A stretch of DNA of 64,000 bases from MFD01275-c22 sp963705885 (GTDB lineage Bacteria > Actinomycetota > Actinomycetes > JACCUZ01), in NCBI GenBank assembly GCA_963705885.1, contig OY970120.1:2728001-2792000 (forward strand), in the 5' to 3' direction. The notes beneath the pieces were generated by a model. The model had not been told where the DNA came from. It saw only the letters and a program-made list of their open reading frames with translations, and did not search any database. A program made the position numbers and the translations under genes. This document shows positions 1-8,477 of the stretch, piece by piece (positions within the stretch are counted from its first letter, which is position 1; each line of letters starts with the position of its first letter).

Positions 1-51
1 CGGCCCGGCAGGGGTAGACGACAACGACTGCCCCTTGCGCGAGGAGAGCCC

Positions 52-873
52 ATGAGCACCCGACTGTCCAGCGGTCGCGGAGCCGCCCACCAGGCGGCCA
101 ACAGCGACGCCGTGAACAAGGCCGCCCGTGTCGGCTTCCTGGCCAAGGGCCTGGTCTACGCGCTCATCGGAGTCCTGGCGGTGCAGGTGGCCCTGGGCGA
201 CTCGCAGCAGGCCGACCAGAAGGGAGCGCTGCAGGCAGTCGCCGAGCGGCCCGGCGGCACCGTCGTGCTGTGGCTGATGGTCGGCGGGTTCGTCGGCTAC
301 GCGCTGTGGCGCTTCAGCGAGGCGGCCTGGGGTCGCCGCGACGAGACCGACGACCGCAAGCGCACCGCGAAGCGCCTCGGCTCGGCGGTCAACGGGCTGG
401 TCTACCTGGCCTTCGCCGTCCTCGCCTTCCGCACGGTCACCTCGTCCTCATCCTCCGGCAGCGAGAGCTCCTCGCTCACCGCGAAGGCCCTGGAGTGGCC
501 GGGGGGCCAGGTGCTCGTGGGCATCGCGGGTCTGGTCGTGATCGTCATCGCCGGCGCCCTGACGGTCCGCGGGCTCAAGACCGACTTCGAGAAGCACCTC
601 GACACCGGCCGCATGGGAAGCACCACGTTCACCGTCGTCCGCCGGCTCGGCCAGGTCGGCTACGTGGCCCGCGGGCTCGTCTTCGGCCTGGTCGGCGTGC
701 TCGTCGTCAAGGCGGCGCTCGACCACCAGCCGGGCAAGGCCGAGGGGTTCGACGTCGCGCTCAAGTCGCTCGCCGACGCACCGTTCGGTCCGGCGCTGCT
801 GGTCGCGGCCGGCCTCGGCCTGGTCTGCTTCGGGGCCTACTGCGTCGCCGAGGCGCGCTACCGCCGCCTCTGA
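52..873 (+). CDS. DUF1206 family membrane protein
   Basis: A 273-residue integral membrane protein of unknown function. Three related units of about 80 residues each carry a Gly-rich first helix (ARVGFLAKGLVYALIG near residue 25, KRLGSAVNGLVYLAFA near 105, GQVGYVARGLVFGLVG near 200) followed by a second helix. This is the three-repeat, six-helix layout of the DUF1206 family, common in actinobacteria. The ATG follows a GGAGAG Shine-Dalgarno at the usual distance. The 3' end overlaps the convergent methylase gene by 16 nt. Family assignment is firm; the role is unknown. Confidence 0.9.
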   Translation: MSTRLSSGRGAAHQAANSDAVNKAARVGFLAKGLVYALIGVLAVQVALGDSQQADQKGALQAVAERPGGTVVLWLMVGGFVGYALWRFSEAAWGRRDETDDRKRTAKRLGSAVNGLVYLAFAVLAFRTVTSSSSSGSESSSLTAKALEWPGGQVLVGIAGLVVIVIAGALTVRGLKTDFEKHLDTGRMGSTTFTVVRRLGQVGYVARGLVFGLVGVLVVKAALDHQPGKAEGFDVALKSLADAPFGPALLVAAGLGLVCFGAYCVAEARYRRL

Positions 874-1667
874 CCGAGGGCGTAGAACGCGACCGCGGCT
901 GCTGCCGCGACGTTGAGGGAGTCCACGCCGGCGGCCATCGGGATCCGCACGAGATGGTCAGCCGTGGACGTCGCGCCCTCGGAGAGCCCGGGTCCCTCCG
1001 CACCCAGCAGGAGGGCGCAGCGGTCGGTCACGCCCGGCGGGAGCTCGGCGAGCGGCGTGGCGGCGGGGTCGGGGGTGAGCGCGAGCACCGAGAAGCCGAG
1101 GTCCCGCAACCGGTGCAGGCCATCCGGCCACGAGTCCATCCGGGACCAGGGCACGGCGAAGACGGCACCCATCGAGACCTTGACCGAGCGCCGGTAGAGC
1201 GGGTCCGCGCAGCGCGGGCTGACCAGCACGGCGTCGATGCCGAGCCCGGCCGCGCCGCGGATGACGGCTCCCACGTTGGTGTGGTCGACCAGGTCCTCGA
1301 GCACCGCGATGCGCCGGGACCGGGCCGCGAGGTCCAGCGCGTCGGGCAGGGGCAGCCTGCCCATCGCCGCGAGGGCGCCGCGGTGCACGGAGTAGCCGGT
1401 GACCTCCTCGAGCACGTCGCGCGACGCCACGTAGACCGGGGCGTGCAGCGTGTCGAGCAGGTCCGCGAGCGCCGGCAGCCACTTCTCCTCCAGCAGGACC
1501 GAGCGCACCGGGTAGCCCGCGGCGACCGCCCGGCGGATGACCTTCTCGCCCTCGGCGATGAACAGGCCCTCGGCCGGCTCCCGGGCACGGCGCAGCACGA
1601 CGTCGGTCAGGCCCACGTAGTCGCCGAGCTCGTCGGCGCCGGTCGACACCCGCACGATCGCGCCCAC
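858..1667 (-). CDS. TrmH/SpoU-family RNA methyltransferase
   Basis: Probable SAM-dependent 2'-O-ribose methyltransferase of rRNA or tRNA, 269 residues. The three SPOUT motifs are present: NVGAVIRGAAGLGIDAVLVS (motif 1), LLLGAEGPGLS (motif 2) and VDSLNVAAAAAVAFYAL (motif 3, in the C-terminal knot). The N-terminal third resembles the substrate-binding domain of the family (EGEKVIRRA). I chose GTG 1667 because a CAGCAT box lies exactly 6 nt upstream, fitting a leaderless start; GTG 1655 and 1649 are in-frame alternatives. The long upstream extension of the reading frame is Arg/Pro-rich low-complexity sequence and is not coding. The exact target nucleotide cannot be inferred. Confidence 0.88.
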   Translation of the reverse strand: MGAIVRVSTGADELGDYVGLTDVVLRRAREPAEGLFIAEGEKVIRRAVAAGYPVRSVLLEEKWLPALADLLDTLHAPVYVASRDVLEEVTGYSVHRGALAAMGRLPLPDALDLAARSRRIAVLEDLVDHTNVGAVIRGAAGLGIDAVLVSPRCADPLYRRSVKVSMGAVFAVPWSRMDSWPDGLHRLRDLGFSVLALTPDPAATPLAELPPGVTDRCALLLGAEGPGLSEGATSTADHLVRIPMAAGVDSLNVAAAAAVAFYALGQRRR

Positions 1668-1673
1668 CCGGCC

Positions 1674-1679
1674 ATGCTG
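1674..1679 (-). promoter_or_regulatory. -10 box of the SpoU methylase gene
   Basis: CAGCAT on the minus strand, 6 nt before GTG 1667; consistent with a transcript that begins at or next to the start codon. Confidence 0.4.
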
Positions 1680-1833
1680 CCCTACCGGTCCCGCGACAAG
1701 TGGTGCATAGGCACCCTTACACCTCCAGACCCGGGTTGCCGACACAGGGAGGAGCACCGGTGCGAGACCGGCGCGCTCGCCCCGCTCCGCCCAGGCGCGC
1801 GGCGGGACGACGTACGGCGGGGAGGCGGGCCGG

Positions 1834-4119
1834 ATGCGAGACGCCACCGACGCCTCCGCTGCGGGCGTCCCTCCCGTCGCACCGCCCCGGCCCGGCCTGC
1901 ACGCCGCGCTGCTCGTCCTCGGTCCCCTCCTCGTCGGTCTCGTCGTCACCGCCCAGGTCGTCGGGGCCAACTGGCTGTCGGCGCTGGCCATGCTCGTGGC
2001 CGCCGGCTGGACCGGCGGCGCCCTCGTCGTCGGGGTGCGGCGGTACCGTCCCGCCCTGCCCCGCCCCTGGCTCGCCCTCGCGGTCGCCACGGGGATCTTC
2101 GTGGCCGGCGCCGTCGCCCGGGTGGTGCTGAGCGGCTCGCCGCTGTCGCCCCTCGCCGACGTCCTGTCGCTCTCCGGCTACGCGACGACGCTCTACGCGT
2201 TCAGCAGCCTCCTCCGCGGCCGGGGCTCGGTAGCCGGCGACCGGCACGAGCTCGCCGACGGCGTGATCGTCATGACGGCCGCGGCGTCGGCGGCCGTGGC
2301 GTTGCTCACCGTCCCCACCCTCACCGGGACGGACCTCCCCCGCGTGTACGCCGCTGTGCAGGGCATCTACCCGCTCATCGACGTGGCCGTCATCGGCGTC
2401 ATCCTGATGCTCTCCTGGACGTCCGCGGTCGCCGCGACCTCGTTCCGGCTGCTGGCGGGGGCGATCGTCGCGATGCTGGTGGGCGACCTCGCGTACGCGC
2501 TGGCGGCCCGTGAGGGGCAGCTCGTCGCCCCTCCGCTCGTCGACGGCGCCTACGTGCTCGCGTTCCTCTTCCTCGGCACCGCGGCCCTGCACCCGTCGAT
2601 GGCCGCGCTGAGCGCCGTCCAGCGACGACCGGTGCAGCCCTGGTCCCCCGGCCGCCTCGCCGTCCTGGTCGTCTGCGTGGCGCTGCCCGCCGCGCTGCGC
2701 GTCCGGCCGGACGTGCACGCCGCGGAGCGGACCGTCCTCGCGATCGGTTCGGCCGTGATGCTGACCGCCCTGCTCGTGCGCGCGGTGGGCGCGGTGAACG
2801 CCCACAGCCGGGCCCAGGACGTGCTCCGCCACCAGGCGACGCACGACTCGCTCACCGGCCTCGCCAACCGCGCGCACCTGGTCACGCTGGTGTCCGGGCT
2901 GCTGGAGGACGCGACGCGTCGCGGTGGCGGTGTGGAGATCGTCTCCCTGGACCTCGACGGCTTCCAGATGGTCAACGAGTCGTGGGGTCACGACCTCGGT
3001 GACCAGCTGCTCAGAGAGGCGGCATCGCGACTCCGGGCGCTGACCGGGCCGCACGAGGTGCTCGCCCGCACGGACGGCGACCAGTTCGTGCTCGCCCGCG
3101 CCGTGGACGCCGACGAGGGCATCTCGCCCGCCGCCGGCTTGCTCGAGGCCTACCGGCGGCCGTGGCCGCTGTTCGGCCGCGCCTTCGTCCTCACGGCGTC
3201 GCTCGGGTCCGTCGTCGCGACCCGCGTCACGCCGGAGGTCACCGCCACCGGGCTGCTGCAGGACGCGGACACCGCCATGCACCGGGCCAAGGTCGCCGGG
3301 CGCAACCGGTGGGTGCAGTTCGACCCGTCGATGCACGAGACCGTCCGGTCGCGGCTCGAGACGGAGATGGAGCTGCGGGGGGCCCTCGAGCGCGGCGAGC
3401 TGAGCCTGCACTACCAGCCGGTCGTCCGGCTCGCCGACGCCCGCGTGGAGGGCTTCGAGGCGCTGCTGCGGTGGACCCACCCCGAGCTGGGGCAGGTGCC
3501 GCCGCTGGACTTCGTCGGCATCGCCGAGGAGACCGGACTCATCGAGGACATCGGCCGCTGGGTCATCAGCACCGCGCTGTCCGAGCTGACCGCCTGGTCG
3601 CGGGGCGACCTCTCGATGGCGGTCAACGTCTCCGCCCGCCAGCTCGGCGACCCCGCCCTGGTGGACCACGTCCACGAGGCGCTCGACCGGTTCGGCGTCG
3701 ACCCGCGGCGGCTGACCCTGGAGATCACCGAGTCGGTGCTGGCCGACGACGCGGCCTCGCTCGCCGTCGTCCGCCAGCTGCGCGGGCTCGGCGTCCAGGT
3801 GTCCGTCGACGACTTCGGCACCGGCTACTCGTCGCTGGCGCACCTGCGGCGGTTCCCGGTGAACAGCCTCAAGGTGGACCGGTCCTTCGTCGCCGGGGTC
3901 GCGGAGGACGCCGGCGCCGAGGCCATCGTGCGGGCGATCGTCGCCCTGGCCCACGAGATGGACCTCCTCGTCGTCGCGGAGGGCGTGGAGACCTCCCGGC
4001 AGGCCGAGGCGCTGCTCGCGATGGGCGTCGAGTCGGCCCAGGGCTGGCTGTTCGGGCGTCCCGCGTGCGCGGCGGCCGTCGCCGAGACCGTCCGCGCCGA
4101 GCGACCCGTCCTCAGCTAG
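1834..4119 (+). CDS. membrane GGDEF/EAL cyclic-di-GMP protein
   Basis: A 761-residue c-di-GMP turnover protein. Residues about 20-320 hold some eight to ten hydrophobic segments, a membrane sensor region. A GGDEF domain follows (DSLTGLANR near 335), but its signature reads TDGDQF near residue 412 instead of GGDEF, so cyclase activity is probably lost. The EAL domain is complete: EALLRW near 541, NVSARQL, EITESVL, DDFGTGYS, a Lys in SLKVDRSF, and AEGVET. The likely net activity is therefore c-di-GMP hydrolysis, perhaps tuned by the degenerate GGDEF domain. A GGAGG lies 8 nt before ATG 1834 and no in-frame start exists upstream before a stop. The 3' end overlaps the convergent TauE gene by 8 nt. 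Confidence 0.92.
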   Translation: MRDATDASAAGVPPVAPPRPGLHAALLVLGPLLVGLVVTAQVVGANWLSALAMLVAAGWTGGALVVGVRRYRPALPRPWLALAVATGIFVAGAVARVVLSGSPLSPLADVLSLSGYATTLYAFSSLLRGRGSVAGDRHELADGVIVMTAAASAAVALLTVPTLTGTDLPRVYAAVQGIYPLIDVAVIGVILMLSWTSAVAATSFRLLAGAIVAMLVGDLAYALAAREGQLVAPPLVDGAYVLAFLFLGTAALHPSMAALSAVQRRPVQPWSPGRLAVLVVCVALPAALRVRPDVHAAERTVLAIGSAVMLTALLVRAVGAVNAHSRAQDVLRHQATHDSLTGLANRAHLVTLVSGLLEDATRRGGGVEIVSLDLDGFQMVNESWGHDLGDQLLREAASRLRALTGPHEVLARTDGDQFVLARAVDADEGISPAAGLLEAYRRPWPLFGRAFVLTASLGSVVATRVTPEVTATGLLQDADTAMHRAKVAGRNRWVQFDPSMHETVRSRLETEMELRGALERGELSLHYQPVVRLADARVEGFEALLRWTHPELGQVPPLDFVGIAEETGLIEDIGRWVISTALSELTAWSRGDLSMAVNVSARQLGDPALVDHVHEALDRFGVDPRRLTLEITESVLADDAASLAVVRQLRGLGVQVSVDDFGTGYSSLAHLRRFPVNSLKVDRSFVAGVAEDAGAEAIVRAIVALAHEMDLLVVAEGVETSRQAEALLAMGVESAQGWLFGRPACAAAVAETVRAERPVLS

Positions 4120-4870
4120 CCACGATCTGGGCGATCGCGACCAGGCCCACCAGGACCACGAGGCCCCGCAGCACCGGCTGCGGCACCCGGCGGCCGATGC
4201 GCGCGCCCACCTGCCCGCCGACGGTCGCGCCGACCGCGACCAGGCCCGCCGCCTCCCACGCGACGTCGGTGACCGCGACGAACAGCAGCGCGGCGACCGC
4301 GTTGACCAGCAGCGCGAGCACGTTCTTGGCCGCGTTCACCCGCTGGAGGTGCTCGTCGAGCAGCAGGCCGAGCACCGCGATGAGCAGCACGCCCTGCGCC
4401 GCACCGAAGTAGCCGCCGTAGACCCCCGCTCCGAAGACGGCGACGTGCAGCAGCGGGCCACCGTGCTCCCGGCGTCCCCCCTCGTCCCGCGCCCGCAGGC
4501 GCCCGGCCAGCCGGGGCTGGACCACGACGAGCACGCAGGCCAGCCCGATCAGCACCGGCACGATCGCGCGGAACGCCGCCTCGGGCAGGGTCAGCAGCAG
4601 GACCCCGCCGGTCAGGCCGCCGAGCACCGACGCCACACCCAGCCGCACCAGCCGGCGCCCCTGTCCCGCGAGCTCGGCGCGGTAGCCGATCGCACCGCTG
4701 AGCGACCCCGGCACCAGCCCGACGGTGTTCGTCACGTTCGCCAGGACGGGTGGGTAGCCGGCCGCGAGCAGCGCGGGGAACGTGACGAGCGTCCCGGACC
4801 CGACGACGGTGTTGATGGTCCCCGCGGCCAACCCGGCCAGCGCGACGACGGCCGCCTCCCAGAGGGTCAC
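4112..4870 (-). CDS. TauE/SafE-family membrane permease
   Basis: A 252-residue membrane protein with about seven or eight hydrophobic segments. It carries the TauE/SafE signature in both halves: GTINTVVGSGTLVTFPALLA near residue 15, and FGAGVYGGYFGAAQGVL near 145. The family exports sulfite, sulfoacetate or related anions; the substrate here cannot be told. GTG 4870 gives the family's usual length and places the first helix at the N-terminus; the reading frame continues upstream but that part is Arg/Pro-rich. No partner genes are adjacent. Confidence 0.88.
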   Translation of the reverse strand: MTLWEAAVVALAGLAAGTINTVVGSGTLVTFPALLAAGYPPVLANVTNTVGLVPGSLSGAIGYRAELAGQGRRLVRLGVASVLGGLTGGVLLLTLPEAAFRAIVPVLIGLACVLVVVQPRLAGRLRARDEGGRREHGGPLLHVAVFGAGVYGGYFGAAQGVLLIAVLGLLLDEHLQRVNAAKNVLALLVNAVAALLFVAVTDVAWEAAGLVAVGATVGGQVGARIGRRVPQPVLRGLVVLVGLVAIAQIVAS

Positions 4871-4991
4871 CGCCGGCCCGCCACGGCGCCGATCCTCACC
4901 GGTGCCCGGCGATGAGGCAAATGGGTGCCCCCGGCCGCGAGGCCGGCCCGGGCGGGTCAAGGCGACCTCCGGCCAGGCCGACGTACGACGG

Positions 4992-6074
4992 GTGAGCCCT
5001 CGCACCCTGCGGCCTGCTGCCGCGCTGGTCGCGGGCGTCCTGCTGTGCGCCGTGCCGGTCTCGCCGGCCCGGGCCGAGACCGCGCAGGAGGCCCGCGCCG
5101 CGGCACGCGCCGCGGCCGCGCGGGTGACCGAGATGCAGCCCGGCGTGGAGCGCGCGCTGCGCGCCTACGAGCGCGCGCTCGGCAGCCTGGCCGCCGGGGT
5201 CAGCCGGAGCATCGTCGCCGACCAGGCGGCCGACGCAGCGGCCCAGGTCGAGGCGGCACGCCGGGCGGCGGCGAGCGACCGCGTACGGGCGCTCTACATG
5301 ACCGGGGGCACGGCCGCGCTCTACGCCAGCGTCATGGACGCCGCCAGCGCGTCCGACGCCCTCGTGCGCGTCGCCTACGTGCAGCGGCTCGTGGCCTCGG
5401 GGTCCGCCGACGCGCTGGCCGGTACGGCGGAGACGACCCGCCTGCGCGAACGGGCCGGCCGCCTCGAGGCACGCGCCGACGCCGGGGCGGTCAGAGCCTC
5501 GCAGGTCCAGCGCCGCTACGAGGCGCTCGTGGCCCGGCTCGGCGACGCGACCGCCCAGGTCGATGCGCTCAGCGAGCGGGCGCGTGGGCTCGAGGAGGCG
5601 CAGCGCCTGCTCGACCGCATCGCGGCGCTCAACGCGGCGGTGGACGCCACGGGTGCCCAGCGGGTCGCGACCGCGCGGGCCAGCGCGACCGTCCCGCCGC
5701 TGTACCAGCGGCTCTACGTCCAGGCCGCGCGCACCTGCCGGGGCATGTCGTGGACGCTGCTGGCCGCGATCGGTCAGGTCGAGTCGGGTCACGGCGCCAA
5801 CCCGGGCACGTCCTACGCGGGCGCCCAGGGCCCGATGCAGTTCATGCCGGCCACCTTCGCGGCGTACGGCGTGGACGGCGACGGCGACGGCGACCGCGAC
5901 GTCCAGGACCCGGCCGACGCGGTGTTCTCGGCGGCGAACTACCTGTGCCGCAACGGCGCCGGCCGCGGCCCGGACGCCCTGGCCCGGGCGGTCTGGCACT
6001 ACAACCACGCCGAGTGGTACGTCCAGCTGGTGCTCAAGCTGGCCGGCCAGTACGCCCAGCGCGACGGCGCCTGA
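4992..6074 (+). CDS. secreted lytic transglycosylase with coiled coil
   Basis: A 360-residue exported peptidoglycan hydrolase. A signal peptide (residues 1 to about 27, ending SPARA) precedes an Ala/Arg/Glu-rich coiled coil (about 30-230) and a C-terminal SLT-type lysozyme-fold domain. The presumed catalytic Glu lies in AAIGQVESGHG; the typical AQGPMQFMPATF and VWHYNHAEWYV motifs follow. An acidic DGDGDGDRD stretch near residue 300 may bind calcium. GTG 4992 was chosen because it begins directly at the signal peptide. The coiled coil plus SLT layout suggests wall remodelling coupled to partner binding, as in NlpC/P60 regulators; that part is inference. Confidence 0.88.
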   Translation: MSPRTLRPAAALVAGVLLCAVPVSPARAETAQEARAAARAAAARVTEMQPGVERALRAYERALGSLAAGVSRSIVADQAADAAAQVEAARRAAASDRVRALYMTGGTAALYASVMDAASASDALVRVAYVQRLVASGSADALAGTAETTRLRERAGRLEARADAGAVRASQVQRRYEALVARLGDATAQVDALSERARGLEEAQRLLDRIAALNAAVDATGAQRVATARASATVPPLYQRLYVQAARTCRGMSWTLLAAIGQVESGHGANPGTSYAGAQGPMQFMPATFAAYGVDGDGDGDRDVQDPADAVFSAANYLCRNGAGRGPDALARAVWHYNHAEWYVQLVLKLAGQYAQRDGA

Positions 6075-6120
6075 GCACCCACGAACATTGCGCTGACACA
6101 CCACCTCCGCGGCGTGCCCG

Positions 6121-6134
6121 GTGCGGGAGCGCAC
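6121..6134 (+). terminator. short hairpin after the transglycosylase gene
   Basis: GTGCG-GGAG-CGCAC, a 5-bp stem with a 4-nt loop, lies between the convergent ends of the transglycosylase and SPFH genes. No U-tract follows, so termination is only a guess. Confidence 0.3.
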
Positions 6135-6214
6135 ATTCGGTGTCGTACGAGAGCGCACGCCGGTCACCCAGGCGCGGGGAGGTGAGGAGCGGGCGGACGA
6201 CGGGCCGCGCCGGG

Positions 6215-7132
6215 TCAGCGGGGCAGGCTCGGGCCGCCCGGGTCCGCTGACCCCTGGTCGCCACCGCCGAGCATGCCGCCGATGCCCTTGAGGGCCTCCC
6301 CCAGCTCGCTGGGCACGATCCAGACCTTGTTGCTGTCGCCCCGCGCGATCTGCGGCAGGGTCTGGAGGTACTGGTAGGCCAGCAGCTTCTGGTCGGGGTT
6401 GCCGGCGTGGATCGCCTCGAAGACCTTCTGGATCGCCTGCGCCTCGCCGTCGGCCCGCAGCACGGCCGCCTGCGCGTCACCCTCGGCCTTGAGGATCGAC
6501 GCCTGCCGCTCGCCCTCGGCGGTGAGGATCTGCGACTGCTTGAAGCCCTCGGCGGTGAGGATCGTGGCGCGCTTCTCGCGGTCGGCGCGCATCTGCTTCT
6601 CCATCGAGTCCTGGATGGAGGTCGGCGGGTCGATCGCCTTGATCTCGACGCGGTTGACGCGGATGCCCCACTTGCCGGTGGCCTCGTCGAGCACCCCCCG
6701 CAGGGCGCCGTTGATGTGGTCGCGGGAGGTCAGCGTCTCCTCGAGGTTCAGGTTGCCGACGACGTTGCGCAACGTCGTGACGGTGAGCTGCTCGACGCCC
6801 TGGATGTAGTCCGCGATCTCGTAGGTCGCCGACTTGGCGTCGGTCACCTGGAAGTAGATGACCGTGTCGATGCCGACGACGAGGTTGTCGGCCGTGATGA
6901 CCGGCTGCGGCGGGAAGGACACGACCTGCTCGCGGAGGTCGATCATCGGCCGGAGGCGGTCGACGAACGGCACCAGGATCGTCAGCCCCGGCGTCAGCGT
7001 CCGCTGGTAGCGCCCGAGCCGCTCGACCACGCCGGCTCGCGCCTGCGGGATGATGCGCACCGTCTTGGCGAGCGCGGTGAGCACCAGCAGCGCGAGCACG
7101 CCGACGACGACGAGCGCGACAACGGACTCCAT
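6215..7132 (-). CDS. SPFH (stomatin/prohibitin) membrane protein
   Basis: A 305-residue SPFH-domain protein of the stomatin/slipin type. One N-terminal membrane segment (about 5-25) is followed by the SPFH domain (about 30-180) and an Ala/Glu/Gln-rich coiled coil containing repeated ILTAEG units (about 185-255) that mediates oligomerisation. Such proteins form large membrane scaffolds and microdomains. The ATG overlaps the stop of the upstream NfeD gene by one base (TGATG), so the two are translationally coupled. NfeD/SPFH pairing is a known conserved partnership in membrane quality control; the client here is unknown. Confidence 0.92.
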   Translation of the reverse strand: MESVVALVVVGVLALLVLTALAKTVRIIPQARAGVVERLGRYQRTLTPGLTILVPFVDRLRPMIDLREQVVSFPPQPVITADNLVVGIDTVIYFQVTDAKSATYEIADYIQGVEQLTVTTLRNVVGNLNLEETLTSRDHINGALRGVLDEATGKWGIRVNRVEIKAIDPPTSIQDSMEKQMRADREKRATILTAEGFKQSQILTAEGERQASILKAEGDAQAAVLRADGEAQAIQKVFEAIHAGNPDQKLLAYQYLQTLPQIARGDSNKVWIVPSELGEALKGIGGMLGGGDQGSADPGGPSLPR

Positions 7133-7581
7133 CAGATCTCCGATTCGTAGACGATGACGGTGGCCCCGTCGATCTGCACGATCTCGACGTTGCGGCCGGC
7201 CTCGATGCTGACCGACGGGTCGAAGCTGCGGGCCGACCAGATCTCGCCCCTCACCTTGACCCGTCCGCCGTTGGCGTCGACGGGCTCGAGCACCAGGCCG
7301 GTCGACCCGGTGAGGGCGTCGGTGCCGGTGCGGATAGCGAGCGGGGTGCGCAGGTGGCGCAGCGCGACCGGGCGGACGACGACGAGCCCGGCGACGGCGA
7401 CGGCGAGCGCGACCAGCGCCTCGATGACGAGGCTGTCGACGAACAGCCCCGCCCCGGCGCCCGCCAGGGCACCCACGGCCAGCATCGCGAAGGTGAGGTC
7501 GAGCGTCGTGACCTCGACGATGCCGAGCACGACGGCCAGACCGAGCCACGCGGCCCAGTCGTAACCCCCGAGTCCGTCCAC
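7132..7581 (-). CDS. NfeD family membrane protein
   Basis: Short-form NfeD, about 149 residues: an N-terminal hydrophobic region with three or four helices (about 10-75) and a C-terminal OB-fold domain (GRVKVRGEIWSARS near residue 107), which is thought to contact the SPFH partner encoded next. An ATG at 7590 is also in frame. However, a TAGGAT box overlaps that ATG and lies 7 nt before GTG 7581, the spacing seen at leaderless starts elsewhere in this window, so I prefer GTG 7581. Confidence 0.85.
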   Translation of the reverse strand: MDGLGGYDWAAWLGLAVVLGIVEVTTLDLTFAMLAVGALAGAGAGLFVDSLVIEALVALAVAVAGLVVVRPVALRHLRTPLAIRTGTDALTGSTGLVLEPVDANGGRVKVRGEIWSARSFDPSVSIEAGRNVEIVQIDGATVIVYESEI

Positions 7582-7588
7582 GCCACCC

Positions 7589-7594
7589 ATCCTA
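7589..7594 (-). promoter_or_regulatory. -10 box of the NfeD-SPFH operon
   Basis: TAGGAT on the minus strand, 7 nt before GTG 7581. It overlaps the alternative ATG 7590, which would then lie outside the transcript. Confidence 0.45.
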
Positions 7595-7651
7595 TGGAAG
7601 TCGTCGTGCCTGTGCCCCGCGCAACGCAGCGGGACCGCGTTCGGTTCCGGC

Positions 7652-8434
7652 TCAGACGGCGCGCGCTCCCCAGCGCGACCCCCAGCGCTCGAGGTGCAGC
7701 GGGAGGCCGAACGTCTCGGTCAGCGCCGACGAGGTCAGCGTGGAGGCGAGCGGGCCGGCCGCGACGGCGCGCCCGCCGCGCAGCAGCAGCACGTGCGTGA
7801 AGCCGGGCGGGATCTCCTCGACGTGGTGCGTGACCAGCACCAGCGCCGGCGCGTCGGGGTCGGCGGCCACCAGGCCGAGCCGGCGCACCAGGTCCTCGCG
7901 GCCCCCGAGGTCGAGCCCGGCCGCGGGCTCGTCGAGGAGCATCAGCTCGGGATCGGTCATCAGGGCGCGCGCGATCTGCACGCGCTTGCGCTCGCCCTCC
8001 GAGAGGGTGCCGAACCGCCGCTCGGCGAGGTGGGCCACGCCGAGGCCCTCGAGCAGCTCGTCGGCGCGCGACGCGTCGAGCTGGTCGTAGTGCTCGCGCC
8101 AGCGCCCCACCACGGCGTACGACGCGGTCACGACCACGTCGCGCACGGTCTCGCGCGCCGGGAGCCGCTCGGCCAGGGCCGCGCTGGACAGCCCGATGCG
8201 GGGCCTCAGCTCGAACACGTCCACCGCGCCGAGCGTCTCGCCCAGCACGACGGCCACACCCCGGGTCGGGTGCAGGTTGGCCGACGCGACCTGCAGCAGC
8301 GTCGTCTTGCCGGCGCCGTTGGGCCCGAGCACCACCCACCGCTCGCCCTCCGCCAGGTCCCAGTCGACCGCGTCGAGCAGCGTCGCGCCGTCCCGGACCA
8401 CGCTCACGCCGGAGAGGTGCAGCACGTCGGACAT
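7652..8434 (-). CDS. ABC transporter ATP-binding protein (orphan)
   Basis: A 260-residue ABC ATPase. Walker A is GPNGAGKTTLL near residue 38, the signature is LSEGERKRVQIARAL, Walker B is LMLLDEPAAGLDL, and the switch His is in VTHHVEEIPPG. No permease or binding-protein gene is adjacent: the neighbours are the NfeD operon and a divergent gene of unknown function. The form resembles the single ATPases of the ModF/YlmA type, so the partner may be elsewhere or the protein may not be a transporter subunit. The start is supported by a TAGGTT box 7 nt upstream. Confidence 0.88.
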   Translation of the reverse strand: MSDVLHLSGVSVVRDGATLLDAVDWDLAEGERWVVLGPNGAGKTTLLQVASANLHPTRGVAVVLGETLGAVDVFELRPRIGLSSAALAERLPARETVRDVVVTASYAVVGRWREHYDQLDASRADELLEGLGVAHLAERRFGTLSEGERKRVQIARALMTDPELMLLDEPAAGLDLGGREDLVRRLGLVAADPDAPALVLVTHHVEEIPPGFTHVLLLRGGRAVAAGPLASTLTSSALTETFGLPLHLERWGSRWGARAV

Positions 8435-8441
8435 GCGCGCC

Positions 8442-8447
8442 AACCTA
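8442..8447 (-). promoter_or_regulatory. -10 box of the orphan ABC ATPase gene
   Basis: TAGGTT on the minus strand, 7 nt before ATG 8434. Confidence 0.5.
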
Positions 8448-8464
8448 TCCAGGCCGCTGCGACC

Positions 8465-8470
8465 TACCCT
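8465..8470 (+). promoter_or_regulatory. -10 box of the gene at 8478
   Basis: TACCCT, 7 nt before GTG 8478. It is only 17 nt from the opposing TAGGTT box, so the two divergent promoters overlap. Confidence 0.5.
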
Positions 8471-8477
8471 GACCCGT

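Noticed and set aside
1747..1762. GGGAGGAG followed by GTG at 1760, a strong-looking start ahead of the GGDEF/EAL gene
   Set aside because: The frame it opens is out of phase with the GGDEF/EAL gene and encodes only Arg/Pro-rich sequence running into that gene; ATG 1834 has its own GGAGG.
270..2513. Very long open frame with an Arg/Pro/Gly-rich translation; similar ones at 1717-3954 (minus), 9561-11675, 27203-29779 (minus), 42494-45796 (minus) and 60723-63929 (minus, beyond ctaB)
   Set aside because: They lie opposite or across well-supported genes, have low-complexity translations rich in Arg, Pro and Gly, and show no domains: a by-product of high G+C with few stop codons.
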